Assembly (NCBI GenBank): GCA_036873135.1
Contig: JAPTYO010000009.1
Coordinates: 42,176,756 to 42,240,755, forward strand
Direction: 5' to 3'
Origin: Clarkia xantiana subsp. parviflora
Lineage: Eukaryota > Streptophyta > Magnoliopsida > Myrtales > Onagraceae
DNA length: 64,000 bases
Shown: piece after piece, positions 21,701 through 34,589 of the stretch
Numbering within the stretch: the stretch's first letter is position 1
How the letters are laid out: every line of letters begins with the position of its first letter
Program-made: the position numbers and the translations under genes
The notes under the pieces: model-generated
Seen by the model: the letters and a program-made list of their open reading frames with translations, nothing else
Told to the model about the DNA's origin: nothing
The model's database searches: none

Positions 21701-22735
21701 ATTATTTCAAATTTACAACTTACATACATGTATGTGACACGACAAATATCTCACTTTAAAATCTTCTAAATTTCCTAATTAATTAATAAGACATATAACT
21801 GGTAATTTGTTTTAATTACGACAAACTAATTAAATTTAACAAGTATAACTCATTAATATATACATAATTCTATTATTATTATTAGATTTTAACATTTATC
21901 TATGCATTTATTTCAATTATTGTCATTTATGAATACTAAATATAATATTTTCATTAATTATTAATAATATTATATAAAATAATATCATTCCATTATCGTT
22001 TCTCGATATTGAATTTTTTTTATGAATTATACTCATGTAAAATATATAATTTTATTCATTATAACTAATTTGTGATTATGTGTTTCATATTCAACTCATG
22101 ACGGCCAATTTCATATTCAACTGTTGATACAATTATAGATTAAATGATTATGTTTTTACTTAAATAATAAGTTATATTTAACATTATTACATGAATACTT
22201 TTTTTATTATCAATTAAATTTAAAAATTATATTAAATATGTATTAATGATATATATATCTTAAGATACTACAAGTATAAAAATTTAATTACCAGTAATAT
22301 TTAGTAAGTACTATTTATTTTTCTATCTTCTTGGTTTTTAAATTATAATGGGCATACATGAACAATAATAATATCATATGTGTGGACACATTAACTAAAA
22401 AAATATATCATTCGGTGTTTGATTAAAATAGTGTTTCTTTTTCCTTAAATTAATTATTTTAAGTTAAAAATACCAATCAGTTAATTATCAATATATCGGC
22501 AAAAAAAAAGAGTTAATTATCAATATGTGTGTGAACCCATTATCTAACATGTAGATCATTTGGTCACTTGCGTACTCGATTAAAATAATGTTTAATTTGT
22601 ATTAAATAAATTATTTCAAATAAAAAATATTAATAAAGTTAAATATTAATATTTTAAATTTTAATATTCGTAATATCTCAATTGTAACTTTATAAATAAA
22701 TTACATACCGCGCAAAGCGCGGGTGAGCCAACTAG
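18737..22735 (+). mobile_element. Non-autonomous Helitron, 3999 bp
   Basis: Starts TCTATATATAATATA at 18737 after an A. Ends CTAG at 22732-22735 before a T, with the hairpin CCGCGC-aaa-GCGCGG 13 bp upstream. The flanks join into a sequence that matches the uninterrupted leader of C4 at about 32935-32960 (ggtaac..tatatctataatt), with A/T target use and no duplication, as Helitrons do. It is very AT-rich, and I see no RepHel (Rep plus helicase) frame. A GC-richer stretch at about 19660-19860 may be captured host sequence. Confidence 0.88.
22708..22735 (+). terminator. Helitron 3' terminal hairpin and CTAG end
   Basis: Stem CCGCGC (22708-22713), loop aaa, stem GCGCGG (22717-22722), then 13 bp to the CTAG end. 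This is the canonical Helitron rolling-circle termination signal. Confidence 0.88.
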
Positions 22736-24441
22736 TATATCTATAATTTGAAATATATGTATAGGTTCACATTAAATATATGGAAATGTATCACTATCAA
22801 TATATCTAGTTAAAAGATAGGGATTAATATAGTATTGATAGATTTAGTTACCGAAAAGATTGAGAAAATATATTGTCAGTATATTTGTTTCCCTATTAAA
22901 GATATTGACAATAAATAAAATATATATATATAGGCGTGCCGAAATTTACATATATATATATATATTGTTGATTGATTTACATCTTATGGATAGAATCTTG
23001 ACAATAAATATATTTATGTAGATTGTGCCAATTTATATATATATATATATGCAATATTGGAAAGTATTTTATATAGTTAATAATTCATGGAGGCTAAGTT
23101 AAGTTTTTAGTGGACTTTAAAACTCTATTAGCCCACAAGATTATTTCGGCCTAACACTATGTCATTATTAGGCCGGTCGAATTTGCTAAACCAGATAGGA
23201 TAAAACAAAACTGGGTTTTCTTAATTGGTTCAACCTAGCCGGGATCGGTCGAGCCGGGGTAACAAAGTTGACCTAACCTAACCGGTTTTGCTGTTGAACT
23301 GAACCGAACTCCTATTTTATTGAACCGGTTCGGACCAAACGAAATTTTATACAAAAAATCGGACAGAACCGGGTTTGTAAAACCGGACCGAACCGAACCA
23401 ATTTTTTTTTTTTTTTTTTTTTCTGAACTGGACTGATCCGGATTAATTCAAAATTGAGTGAACCAAACCAGATTTTCAAAATCGAATTCAAGTCAAATAA
23501 TAAAATAGGATTGTCAAGTTTTAAAATCCAAATGTTTTTTTAACTTTAATTAATTTACACATTGCTCGAAGGTTTAAACCTTAATGCCTTGTTTCGATTA
23601 TGGGGATGGATCTCGGAAATGCATGATTTCGGGACTGGATTAATTAGAGGGCTGAATTGCAATTGTTTACTTTTATCGCATATATTTATTAGAACTGTTG
23701 TCTTGACTATGTCAAACTAGCGGGAAGTTGGGGGCGGAGCCCTGGCTAAATATATGGTTTGTGCAATAGGACAGACATGTTGTGATGGTTGTGATTGCCT
23801 CGGCTTCATGTCTAGAAACGCGCATGAATAATTGTAAACATGATTGCAAGTCAGCCCCTAATATTTTAAAATGTTTTAAAATCGAAAACAAGTCGCCAAA
23901 TATGTATGTATGATGTGGAAGTTTCATGTATGACAAGTATGCTTGAATGCTGAGGATGTAGCAGCATGTTATAATTTACTTAGAAAGTAGAATTATATAA
24001 ATGCTAGCATGAGTTCCTCGGAACATTAGACGCATGACGCGTATGCATGATGTGTGGTTTGAATGATGAATTTGGCTTACTATGATGATTTACTTGTATA
24101 GTAGAATTATATGTGCATGCGTAAGTTCATCGGAACATTTTTTAAATACAAAAGGGCCTTGGGAAAGCCAAGATCGGGTATGCTTATTTCAAAGTTCCCG
24201 TTCCGGTAGATTTGCGAATAAAACCATTTTTAAAGAGACTTGTCTATTGGATTGAAGATGGCGGTAATGTGAACTCTTTCACGAACCCCCTTCCCTTGGT
24301 TTACTGGCCGTCGGTTGGTTTAGATGACTGAAGAATCATTATTCGTCGTATTCTATCTTAATAGACATCCGATGTAAGCAATTCATTCTCAAAATGTTAT
24401 TGTCTCCCTGATTATGCATGATTATCATTGTGTTAGTATCA
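22736..24441 (+). other. Rest of the C2 leader between Helitron and gag
   Basis: No gene. Aligns to 32950-34589 of C4. Contains (AT)n runs at about 22918-22970 and 23036-23051, and a poly-T run from 23402. A patch at 23160-23460 is rich in 'gaaccggaccgaacc'-type repeats, and C4 has one at the same place (33390-33600). Confidence 0.7.
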
Positions 24442-25310
24442 ATGGCTGGGATCAGCACTGTAATCTCCCAAATGAATAAGGGGATTAGACTGAATAGCAA
24501 TAATTATAAGATTTGGAACAAGCGCGCGAAGATGGTGGTTACTGAAATGAAAGGTTTGGAGTACTTGACTACAAAACATGCCAGGCCGGAGGGAGACCTC
24601 ACGGATGATCATAAGGTATTCCATGATGAATGGGATGCTAAGGCTCAGGAAATCCGTTCCGCCTTATTTTTTATGCTAGAGGATGACATACTCTACGGGT
24701 AAGACCACTTGGATTCTTCCATGAACCTGTAGGATGGTCTTAAGGAAGGGTTTGGTGTATACACCACAGCCCAGAATCGGTCTTTAAACATTGCTTTAGA
24801 CTCCTACAAGATGAATCCTAAGCATACGATGAAGGATCACATAAGGCATATGTCTAATATGCTTGTTGAACTCAAGGAGGCAGGAGAGATCCAGTCTGAG
24901 GAACAGAAAGTACAATGTGTGATCCGTTATTCGCCTGACTCTTGGAATAGCATGAAAATTCACCTTACCCATGCCACTCAACTCGATAACCTCGAGAAAG
25001 TGCGAGTTCATCTCGAGCTGGAGGAGGATCGTCTAAGGGCTAAAAAGCCTAGGACGGAAATGCACATAGCATCCTCTACACCAGTTGAACAAAGGGGCAA
25101 GCGCAAGAGAAAAGGAAAAGGTGTTCAGAATAAGGCTGATAAGTCAATAGCTCCAAAACTTCAGAGAATGTTCAAACGCAAGAAGCCCGGTGGCAATAAA
25201 AGGCAAGAAAAAAAACATGTAGAGAGGAATCTCGAACGTGTTTCAGGTGTGGTTTAATAGGCCACATGGTTGCTACCCGTACCAATCTTCCCAAGGTACG
25301 CAATGAGAAA
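24442..25310 (+). pseudogene. Copia Gag of C2, broken
   Basis: Begins MAGISTVISQMNKG and continues with SNNYKIWNKRAKMVV, the start of the Copia Gag domain (UBN2/retrotran_gag_2 type). Stops at about 24700 and 24730 interrupt it; the rest is open to 25257. The basic C-terminus leads to a CFRCG..GH zinc knuckle (about 25230-25275), out of frame and with the last Cys lost. It aligns with the intact Gag of C4. Confidence 0.82.
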
Positions 25311-26257
25311 TAATGATGAAAGTCATAAATTCTCCTTGGATTCTTCTTACTCGAGAGTAATTTAATTTACCCTTTTGAATTACAGAATCGAGAAGCAGAA
25401 CAAATGCGAACCTGAAGAAGGATGCCACAGAACAATAAAGATTAAACGACAGTTTTTATCTTTACTTACCAGAACATTTTTAAAGGCAACTATTTCTTTT
25501 AAGCATGTAAAAAATGTTGTTCGATACATTGCTTTAAAATTCAAATTTAATCTTTCTCATTTGTTAGTACTATTTTATATGATTAATTCTGTAATGTTGA
25601 ACATGTTTGACACCGATTGGATTAAGTTAAATTGAATTTTGGAAATGGAACGATTTATTCCATGGAATGGAACCTGGAATGAGCGCAGAGCGCGTGTACC
25701 TCGAAAGACGGAACACATCGTTTTAATGATGAAGTGTTTTAATGAATGAATGCTTGCCTCCCTTTGTGAATAATATGAAGTGTTTTAATGATGTCAGTAA
25801 AACGGCTCTCCTACTAAATGCCTTGAACGAGAAGTTTGGCAACACATTCATATTGATAAAACACTTCATCAACTATATCAGTTAAAACACGACGCCATAA
25901 TAGCTAAAAGGAATGATAACGAGTTAAATATTATCCTCATTCGACATTAACTTGCGCATTAAACAAGTATTTGAAACGAGAGTATGATGACTACTCAAAG
26001 ACGTTACATGACTTGAGGACGAATTTTCAACGCTTGGTAAAATCAAAACAGATGAAGTATTGACCGAATTGGAGCAGGATAACGATGATAGTCAGGTCCC
26101 ACTTACTTCGAGGGGGAGATTTGAGGCAGCAACACATGTGAATAAAATGGTAAATGAAGATGCGGACATTTTCATAATAAACCAATGGTAAATGAAGATG
26201 GGGACATTTTCATAATAAATCCAGTGGGAGGATTCTATCCTACCAAACAAATCACAG
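25311..26257 (+). other. Gag to RT spacer of C2, no protease or integrase seen
   Basis: About 950 bp with scattered stops. I see no D(T/S)GA protease motif, no HHCC and no DDE integrase block. The stretch aligns patchily with 35502-36860 of C4, for example 'gacggaacacatcgttt' in both. Confidence 0.6.
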
Positions 26258-28126
26258 TTGCTACAGGTGCGAATCAATTTGAACCTGATAAATAACGTTG
26301 TCGAACCGCTGGATGAAAATCCAATAATACCACAATTACCCATTGTTCCCAGTGGGAGTCGCTTAACCAACTTGGTTCCGAGGCTGGGAGGACGTCCAAG
26401 AAAAGTTGTAGATCGAGGTTCTAGCACTGCCCTTGTTCCCTGTGGGAGTGATGCTCCGATAGAAAGCATTATTACGAGTGGGAGCAACGTTCAGACTCAA
26501 GATAGGATTAACGAGCCTAGACGTAGTCAAAGGCATCGAACTTATCCCAAGAAGTTTCCCATCGTGAGGGGTGAGATATTCACCCTAACTTCTGTTGATG
26601 AACCGGTAATGGTTCAACAAGCGTTGAATGGACCTCAAGTGAAGGAATGGAGGAAAGCAATGGAGGAAGAGATCGCCTCAATGAAAGCCAATTCGGTATG
26701 GTCTTTAGTTGATTTACCTGCTAACCGCAGGGCCATAGGGGCAAAATGTGTTCTGAAACTGAAACTCACTGCTGATGGAAATGTCGAGCGATACAAAGCT
26801 CGACTAGTTGCGAAATGATACACCAAGCTTCACGGAGTGGACTTTGATGAAATATACTCACTGACCATGCGGTACACCACAGTCAGGGCAATCCTAGAAC
26901 TGGTCGCAAGCCTCGATCTAGAGCTGCACCAAATGGATGTTAAAACTTCATTCCTCCACGGAAATCTGGAGGAAGAGATCTATATGGAACAACCGCAGGG
27001 TTTCATTACTCCTGGTAACGAACGTAAAGTTTGTAAACTCTAAAGGTCTATTTACGGTCTTAAAAAATCGTCTCAGCAATAATACCGCAGGTTCCACAAG
27101 GGCATCGTTGGAAACGGATTCGTGAATTTCCATGAGGATCCATGCGTGTATACAAAGATCTCCGTGTCTAAGTACGTCATCTTAACTTTATACGTGGATG
27201 ACATACTCATTACTGCGAACGATGTGAGTTTCATGCACGAGTCAAAGTCCTGGTTGGCATCTGTATTTGAGATGAATGACATGGGAGAGGCTGCGTACAT
27301 CTTGGGCATTAAAATTGCTAGAGATAGTGCCGCCCGGAGATTATGTCTATCTCAGGAAGCCTATATCAACAAATTGTTGAGAAGGTTTAAATTACAAGAT
27401 GCCAAACCCGTGGAGACGCCGGTAGTATTCGGGTGCGCGTTTTCAAAACGTGACGGCCCGAAGAACCAGCAAGAGCGTGAACATATGAGGAATGCCGAGT
27501 ATTTAAGCATGGTCGGAAGTCCCATGCACGCCATCCTTTGCACTCGTCCAGACATCTGTTACGATGTGGGCCTAGTAGCAAGATTCCAATCAGACCCTGG
27601 CTATCAACATTTAAAAGCTGTAAAGCGGATCATACGATATGTGAAAGGTACTGCCGCCTACGTACTATGTTATAGGGGCAGGAGGTTAGAACTGACCGGA
27701 TTCAGTGACGCCGACCATGGCGGCGATCCGGATGATCGTAAGTCCACGATAAGAGGAGTGTTTCTTCTTGTTGATGCCGCCATTTCATGGACGAGTTAGA
27801 AGCAATCCTGTGTCGCGCTGTCTACGATGGAATCAGAATTCGTTGCCCTCTCAAAAAATGCACAGGAAGCGATCTGGCTGAAAATGCTTCTTACTACGCT
27901 GCTTGATGGTGATGTCGGGAGCAAAACTGTGATGAATCCAAAGTACCATAGTAGGACTAAACACATTGATGTGAAATATAATTATACTAAATCTATGGTG
28001 GAAGATAATATAATCACTTTAGAATACTCACCCACTGATGACATGGTGGCGGACCCATTAACTAAACCATTACGCAGAGAGACATTTGAAAAACACATTA
28101 AACTGCTTGGTTTACGTAGGGTTTAG
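26258..28126 (+). pseudogene. Copia RT and RNase H of C2
   Basis: Integrase-RT linker with RRSQRHRTYPKKFP, then [55 protein letters not shown], and the catalytic YVDD at 27191-27202. RNase H follows: FSDADHGGDPDDRKST and KYHSRTKHIDVKY, to the family stop at 28126. Defects are a stop at 26816 (in place of the Gly after VAK), a frameshift near 27043, a TAG near 27797, and loss of the KVFSDSQ block in RNase H near 27935. RT would copy the RNA genome in the particle. Inactive. Confidence 0.85.
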
Positions 28127-29230
28127 AAGTGGGCGTATATCTGTGATAACATTTTGATAAATTGAAAGTTACATTTTTTATTAATGAGAGAATTGCAGTT
28201 TGAGTTTATGATTCATCAACGTCATAATGTTTGATTACAACGAATGGTAAGGTCTATAAACGGAGTCATAGGAGGGCGCAATCCTCTGCTTAAAATTATG
28301 TCGAATGTGGGCCTTGCCTAATCACACAGGCACGGTTGTCTTGTAGGCGAGGGGGACCTCTGCCGAAGCAAGACTGACCAAGAACCAGTTGGGAAACTTG
28401 GTTATGCAAAACGATCATTTAATTTAAGAGTAACACGACATGATCGTCGTTTTGCACTTCGCCGGTGATGAACTCTATTCGTCATTTAACCACATTTTGG
28501 GCCAGATGAAAGTTTGTGATAGCATCATTGACATATCCCACGCCTGACATTGTTCGGGTATGTTATCGACGCGTGCTTCAGACTACGCGTGCCAGGTTCG
28601 ACCACGGGTTCATGCTCGGTTGTGCTAGATAGAATCTTCGCGATTCGGACGGGCATGTGATTAATCCCGGGAGCCTTATGAAGAGGCACCCGAAGTATCC
28701 TCGTGGACTCACAACTCATATCTAAGGTCAGGCTCAATGTTCGCTTCCCGGCGTACGAGCGTAGTGCTAAAGAAAAAGGCCAAGTTACCACGTCTTGGAA
28801 ACCGGTTGGGTTTTACTAAGGGTATGAGCGATGGGGATGGTCAAGTTAACCTGTAATTCACCGACTCTCGTATACACTAGGTGGCCACCAATCGAATATT
28901 AGTTGAAGGTTGTGAATACTTGTACGTATGACCTGGAGAAGTATTCCTATGTGGAAACTAGGAAATTGGAGAATTAACAGTTGACCTAGGATACAACGTG
29001 ATGCAAATTAATGTTTCTAACAGGTTGATTTGAGATAGGGAATCAACGTTCCGCGAGCGCTAAAAAACTCCTAACAGATGAGTAGCACGATGCCCGTGGT
29101 ATCCGCCAGCCGCACGGCAAACCTCATATGAACTATTCGGAAGCAGGGGCAAAATCAGAAGAATGGAATGTTGATGCGATTTAGACAACAATACATTAAT
29201 ATGCACCCTCCCATTCCGACGAGTGGGAGC
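28127..29230 (+). other. Long 3' untranslated region of C2
   Basis: No gene. Homologous to the 3' regions of C1, C3, E and D. Ends in cgagtgggagc just before the LTR (likely polypurine tract). Confidence 0.7.
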
Positions 29231-29624
29231 TGTTAGCATATGGTGATTGGGCGCCGTAATTGGTAGCCCATTAATATGTATAGGTAACCTAAGAAATTGG
29301 TTTAATGTCACATTAGGGAAATTGGGCTTGACCTAAATCCCAATTGACATGAAAGGCCCAAAAATGGGCCTCCCTAACATATTTGGCCGGCCAAATATGT
29401 GTGTGGGGCAAAGTAGACTTTTCACCACTTTGCTCCTCCTATAAATAAGAGATGTTAGGGTTTTATTTGGGGTAATTCACAATTGAGAGAAAAACCTCCC
29501 CCCTCAGCAAGATCCTTGGGACTACGGATATGGTTTAAGGTATGTGCACATCTTCCCTGCGTAATTCTGATTACAAGCATGTACCTTATTTATGTTTCTG
29601 TAGTATCAACCCCGTAATCCAACA
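29231..29624 (+). repeat. 3' LTR of C2, internally deleted (394 bp)
   Basis: Begins TGTTAGCATATGG and ends TAATCCAACA. Compared with the 601-bp LTR at 30885 it lacks about 200 bp between the 'gagagaaaaacctcc' and 'agatccttgggac' stretches. Confidence 0.85.
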
Positions 29625-29762
29625 AAATATATGGTAGAAGATAATATAATCACTTTATAATACTCGCTCACTGATGATATGGTGGCGGATCCACTAAGTA
29701 AACCATTACGCATGGAGACTTTTAAAAAGCATGTTAAACTGCTTGGATTGTGTAGGATTTAA
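29625..29762 (+). pseudogene. RNase H tail of C3
   Basis: Reads MVEDNIITL with one stop, then ADPLSKPLRMETFKKHVKLL and a TAA at 29760-29762. This is the same end as C1, C2 and C4. Confidence 0.78.
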
Positions 29763-30884
29763 ATATGGGCATGTATATGTGATAACATTTTGATGAATTG
29801 AAAATTACATTTTGATAAATGAGATAGTTGCAATTTGAGTTTATGATTCATCGATGTCATAATGTTTGATTACATCAGATTTTATGGTCTATAAACTAAG
29901 TCGTAAGAGGACGCAATCCTCTGCATAAAATATGTCGAATGTGGGCCTTGCCTTGTCACACGGGCACGATCGTCTTGTAGGAGAGGGGGACCTCTTCTGA
30001 AGCAAGACTGGCTAAGAACCAGTTGGGAAACTTGGTTATGAAAAACGATCATTTTGTTCCGGAGTAACACGAAATGATCTTCGTTTTGCACTTCGCCGGC
30101 GATGAACTCTGTTCGCCATTAACCACAATCTGGGCCACATAAAAGTGTGCGATAGCATCATTGACATATCCCACACCTGACGATGTTCAGGTATGCTATC
30201 GAGACGTGCTTCATACTACGCGTGCCACGTTCGACCACGGGGTCATGCTCGGTTGTGCTAGATAAAATCCTCGCGATTCGGACGAGCGCAAACTTCTTCA
30301 CCTCATGCGTGTGATTGATCCCGGGTGCCTTATGAAGTGGCACCCAATGTATTCTCTTGGACTTAGAACTCATACCTAAAGTCAGGCTCAATGTTTGCTT
30401 CCCGGCGTATGAGCGCAGTGCTGAAGAAAAAGGCCAAGTTACCACGTCTTTGGAAACCATTTGAGTTTGACTAAGGGTATGAGCAATGGGGATGGTCCAG
30501 TTCACCTGTAATTCACCGACTCTTGTATTCACTAGGTGACCACCAACCGGATATTAGTTGAAGGTTGTGAGTACTTGTGCGGATGTCTTGGAGAAGTCTA
30601 CTCTGTGGAAACTGGGCAATTGGAGAATTATCAGGTTACCTTGGATACAACGCGATACAAATTGATGTTTTTAACAGGTTGATTTGAGATAGGGAATCAA
30701 CGTTCCGCGTGCGCTACAACACTCCAAACAGATGAGTAGAACGATGCCCGTCGTATCCGTCGGTCGCACGGAAAACCTCATATGAACTATTCGAAAGCAG
30801 GGGCAGGATCAGAAGTGTGAAATGTTATTGCGATTTGGAGAACAATACATTAACAGGCACCCTTCCATTCCGGCGAGTGGGAGC
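29763..30884 (+). other. Long 3' untranslated region of C3
   Basis: No gene; aligned with the corresponding regions of C1 and C2. Ends cgagtgggagc before the LTR. Confidence 0.65.
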
Positions 30885-31485
30885 TGTTAGCATATGGTGA
30901 TTGGGTGCCGTAATTGGTAGCCCATTAATATGTATACGTTACCTAAGAAATTGGGTAAATGTCACATTAAAGAAATTGTGCTTGACCCAAATTCCTATTG
31001 ACATGAGAGGCCCAAAATATTGGGCCTCCCTTATACATGGCCGGCCGAAACTTTAGTGGTAGGGGCAAAGTGGATTTTTTTCCACTTTTCTCCTCCTATA
31101 AATAAAGGATGTTAGGGTTTTATTTGGCGAATTCACAATTCCTCCTAAGTGGTGATTTGAGAGAAAAACCTCCCCCCCTAGAACAATAGTTCGTCCGAAC
31201 CTATAGCACCACCAAGGGTGTGCCAATTTGCTTAGAGCAAAACACTCCGGAGATCCGTCCCTGCCAAGAATCGATCAGAGGCTTTGTTGTGGAGCTAATA
31301 CCGCGTAGGACTTCTTTAAAAAGAACTTCTACGGGTTCCGTCCGGTGGGTCGTGAACACCCTCAACAAGATCCTTGGGGACTACAAAAAGGGTTTAAGGT
31401 ATGTGCATATCTTCCGCTGCGTAATTCTGATTACAAGCATGTACCTTGTTTATGTTTCTGTAGTAATCTGCTCTGTATTCCAACA
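30885..31485 (+). repeat. 3' LTR of C3 (601 bp)
   Basis: Begins TGTTAGCATATGG and ends GTATTCCAACA. TATA box tataaata near 31097. No PBS follows. Confidence 0.88.
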
Positions 31486-31952
31486 GAATCGCTACGAGTC
31501 GAATACCAATTGCATCTAATTCATTCAGACGTATGTAGACCCATGAATGTCACCGCAATGGGTGGTAAACGTTACTTCGTGACTTTCATATGGGTTTACT
31601 CATTTGATTTCTCATAAATCCGACATTATTGACTGTTTCAAAAGCTTTCTTAACCTCGTAGAGAATTAACAGGAGCGAAAGGTGAAAACCCTTAAGAAGT
31701 TGTGCGATGAAATAGGCATTGTACGTCAAACTACAACCCCTTACACTCCACAGTAGAATGGTGTGGCTGAGCGACGTATTAAACTCCTGGACATGTTTAG
31801 AACAATGATGTTGCGGGATCAATTGCCAATATCCCATTATGGTGACGCATTGTTAACTGCAACACATGTGGTGAACCTTGCTCCTACAAAGTCGAGGGAC
31901 ACGACACCATATGAGCTATGGACTTGTAAAGAGATGGATCTTACCATGCTGC
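31486..31952 (+). pseudogene. Orphan Copia integrase fragment
   Basis: Contains LIHSDVCRPMNV and GGKRYFVTF (first catalytic Asp region), then after a deletion TTPYTPQ-NGVAERR (the region of the catalytic Glu) and PYELW. A TAG replaces one codon before NGVAE, and the second catalytic Asp block (SDRGGE-like) is missing. It is bounded exactly by the LTRs of C3 and C4, so it is a leftover of an older element hit twice. Confidence 0.8.
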
Positions 31953-32563
31953 TGTAAGCATATAGTGATGGGCGCCGTAATTGGTAGCCCATAATATGTA
32001 TAGTTTACCTAATGAACTTGGGTAAATGTAACATTAGAGTAATTGGGCTAGACCCAAATCCCAATTGAGGTGGGAGGGCCAAAATTGGACCTCCCTAATA
32101 CATAGGCCGGCCGAAACATCAGTGAGGGTAAAGTGGACTTTTGGCCACTTTACTCTTCCTATAAATAAGAGGTGTTAGGGAAAATTTAGGGTTAAACGTA
32201 ATTCCCTCACAAGATTGTTTTAGAGAGAAAACCCTCATCCCACACAAGCAAGTTTCGGCCGAACCATACCTACACAAAGGGTGTGCCAAATTGCTTTCGA
32301 GCAACTCTCTGAATATCCGTCCATGTGCCAAGAATTGATCTGAGGCTTTGCTGTGGAGCTAACACCACGCAGGGCTTCTTTCACAAGAACCTCTACGAGT
32401 TCCGTCCAGTGGATCGAGAACTCCCTCGTACTAAGGATCTTGGACTACGGTAACTGTTGAAGTGTGTGTAACCGTTCTGCAGCGTAATTACGATTACATG
32501 CACGTACCATGTTTTTTGTTTCCGTAGTGATTACTCCCCGTAATCTAACAATGGTATCAGAGC
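31953..32563 (+). repeat. 5' LTR of C4 (598 bp) and tRNA-Met PBS
   Basis: Begins TGTAAGCATATAG and ends TAATCTAACA at 32550. TATA box tataaata near 32160. The PBS tggtatcagagc is at 32552-32563. Confidence 0.9.
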
Positions 32564-34589
32564 CTGTGTTAGGAGTTCGTGATTTTGATAAATTGATGTT
32601 CTTGAAATTTTAAATTTTGGACCGAAATTTTTAAAAGAAAATTTAAAAGTTTTGAATTTTTTTGGGGTTTATATAATAGGTCCGAAATTTTTATGTTCTT
32701 GGTTAAATTGATGTTCATGATCTTCAGGAAAAAGGTGATATTTATCAAACTCAAACATTGGATTGTAGATCTTATTAAATTTTGATCTTAAAATTTGACC
32801 ACTATTTAATAATTTTTGTGTTTGGCCGAAACCCTAGTGAATTTACAAGGTAAAATTTTTAATTTTAAACACCAAACGGATAAATTTCGGCAACCATATA
32901 AAATTATATTGTTTACCATATTTTAATTTTTAATTAAGGTAACTATATATCTATAATTAGGAAGATATGGATAGATTCACATTAAAATATATAGAAATAT
33001 ATAACTATCAATATATCAAAATATTTAAATAGAGTTAAAGATATTATTGATAGATTTAGTTACGTAAAAGATTGAGAAAATATATTGTCAGTTATTTGTT
33101 TCCCTATTAAAGATATTGACAATAAATAAAAAATATATATAATAGATTCTGACGATTTTACATATATATATATATATTGTTGATTGATTTAATTTTAATG
33201 ATAGAATCGTAACAATAAATATATATATGTTTTATATAATTGCCGAATTATATATATATATTTTAATATTGGAAATTATTTTTATAACTAATGTTACTTG
33301 GTGACTAAGTTTATTATTTTTTAATGGATTTAAAACCCTACTTGGGCCATAAGTAAACATTTCGGCCCAACCTTTAAAATTCTAATTATTAGGCCGGTCC
33401 AATATGTTAAACCGGGACGAAATTAAACTGAGCCGGATTTTCTCAATCGGTTCGACCTATTCGGGTCGGGTCGGACCGGGGTAATTAAGTGGATCTAACC
33501 GAACCGGATTTTTGCCGAACCGGACCGAACTGGATTTCGGACCGGACCGAACAGGATTTTCTGAACCGGACCGAACCGGACCAAAACATACTGAAATTGA
33601 CTGAACCGAACAAAGTTTTCCAAACCAAATTCAAGTCAATTAAAATAGGGAGGTCAAGTTTTAAAATCCAAATGTTTTTTAAACCTCGAAATCGATTACA
33701 CAGTGCTCATAGGGTTGCTAAGCTTTATGCATTGTTTCGATTACGGGGATGGATCTCGGAGGTACATGATTTTGGGACTGGTTAACTGTGGGTTGTATTG
33801 CAATTGTATATTATTCAATATATATTTATGCATGATTAGAACTGTTGTCTTCACTGAGTCAACCTAGCTGGATATTACATGTTGTGGGCGTAGCCCTGGT
33901 TAAATATATGGTTTGCGCACTAGAATAGACATGCTGTGATGGTTGAAAATGCCTAGGGTTCATGTCTAGAAGCTTGCGTGATTGAATATAAGCATGAACT
34001 GCAAATCAGCTCCTAATGTTTAAAATTATTTTAAAACTGAAAGCCAGTCGCCAAATATGTATGATTGATGTGGATGTTACATGTTTGACACGTATGCTAG
34101 AATGTTAAGGATGTAGTTGCGTTTGATAATTTACTTAAAAGTAGAATTATAAATGCAATCATTAGTTCCTCGGAACATTAGACGCATGATGCGTAAACAT
34201 GTATGTGGTATGAATGATGAATGTTACTAGCATATGATAATTTGCATGGATTGTGGAATTGTGTATGCATGAGTGAATTCATCGGAATGATTTTTCCAAA
34301 ACTAAAAGGTACTTGGGAAAGCCAAGATCGGGTATGCTTATTTTAAAATTCCCGTTCCGGTAATTTTTTATTTAAACCGTCTTTAACAGATTGGTCTATT
34401 GGATAGAAGACAACGATAGTGTGAACTCTTTTACAACCATCTTCCATTGGTTTACAGGTGGTCGGTTGGTTTAGATGACTGAGGAATCACTATCTTTCGA
34501 ACTCTATCTTAATAGATATTTGATGTATACAATTCTTTCTCAAAATGTTTTTGTCTCCCTGATTTTGCTTGATCATCGATGTGTTAGTC
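32564..34589 (+). other. Long leader of C4
   Basis: About 2.0 kb without a gene. Contains (AT)n runs near 33160 and 33250 and a patch of gaaccggaccgaacc-type repeats (33390-33600). It gives the empty site that defines the Helitron in C2. Confidence 0.7.

Larger units (their letters stand above)
18189..29624 (+). mobile_element. Copia element C2, defective, with nested Helitron
   Basis: Partial 5' LTR (18189-18347), tRNA-Met PBS, a long leader split by a Helitron, gag (24442 on), RT-RNase H (26258-28126), a 3' untranslated region and the 3' LTR (29231-29624). Protease and integrase are absent. The first part of the 5' LTR is separated by the inverted element R. The right flank (29625) is the RNase H of C3. 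Confidence 0.82.
29625..31485 (+). mobile_element. Copia element C3, 3' part
   Basis: Starts inside RNase H at the point where C2 was inserted, then a 3' untranslated region (29763-30884) and the 3' LTR. The upstream part must lie far left, beyond the nested stack. Right flank gaatc (31486) is Copia integrase sequence. Confidence 0.78.

Noticed and set aside
28565..28640. tRNA-like words (ggttcgacc, paired acgcgtgc) in the Copia 3' region
   Set aside because: No cloverleaf could be drawn with acceptor and anticodon stems in the right spacing.
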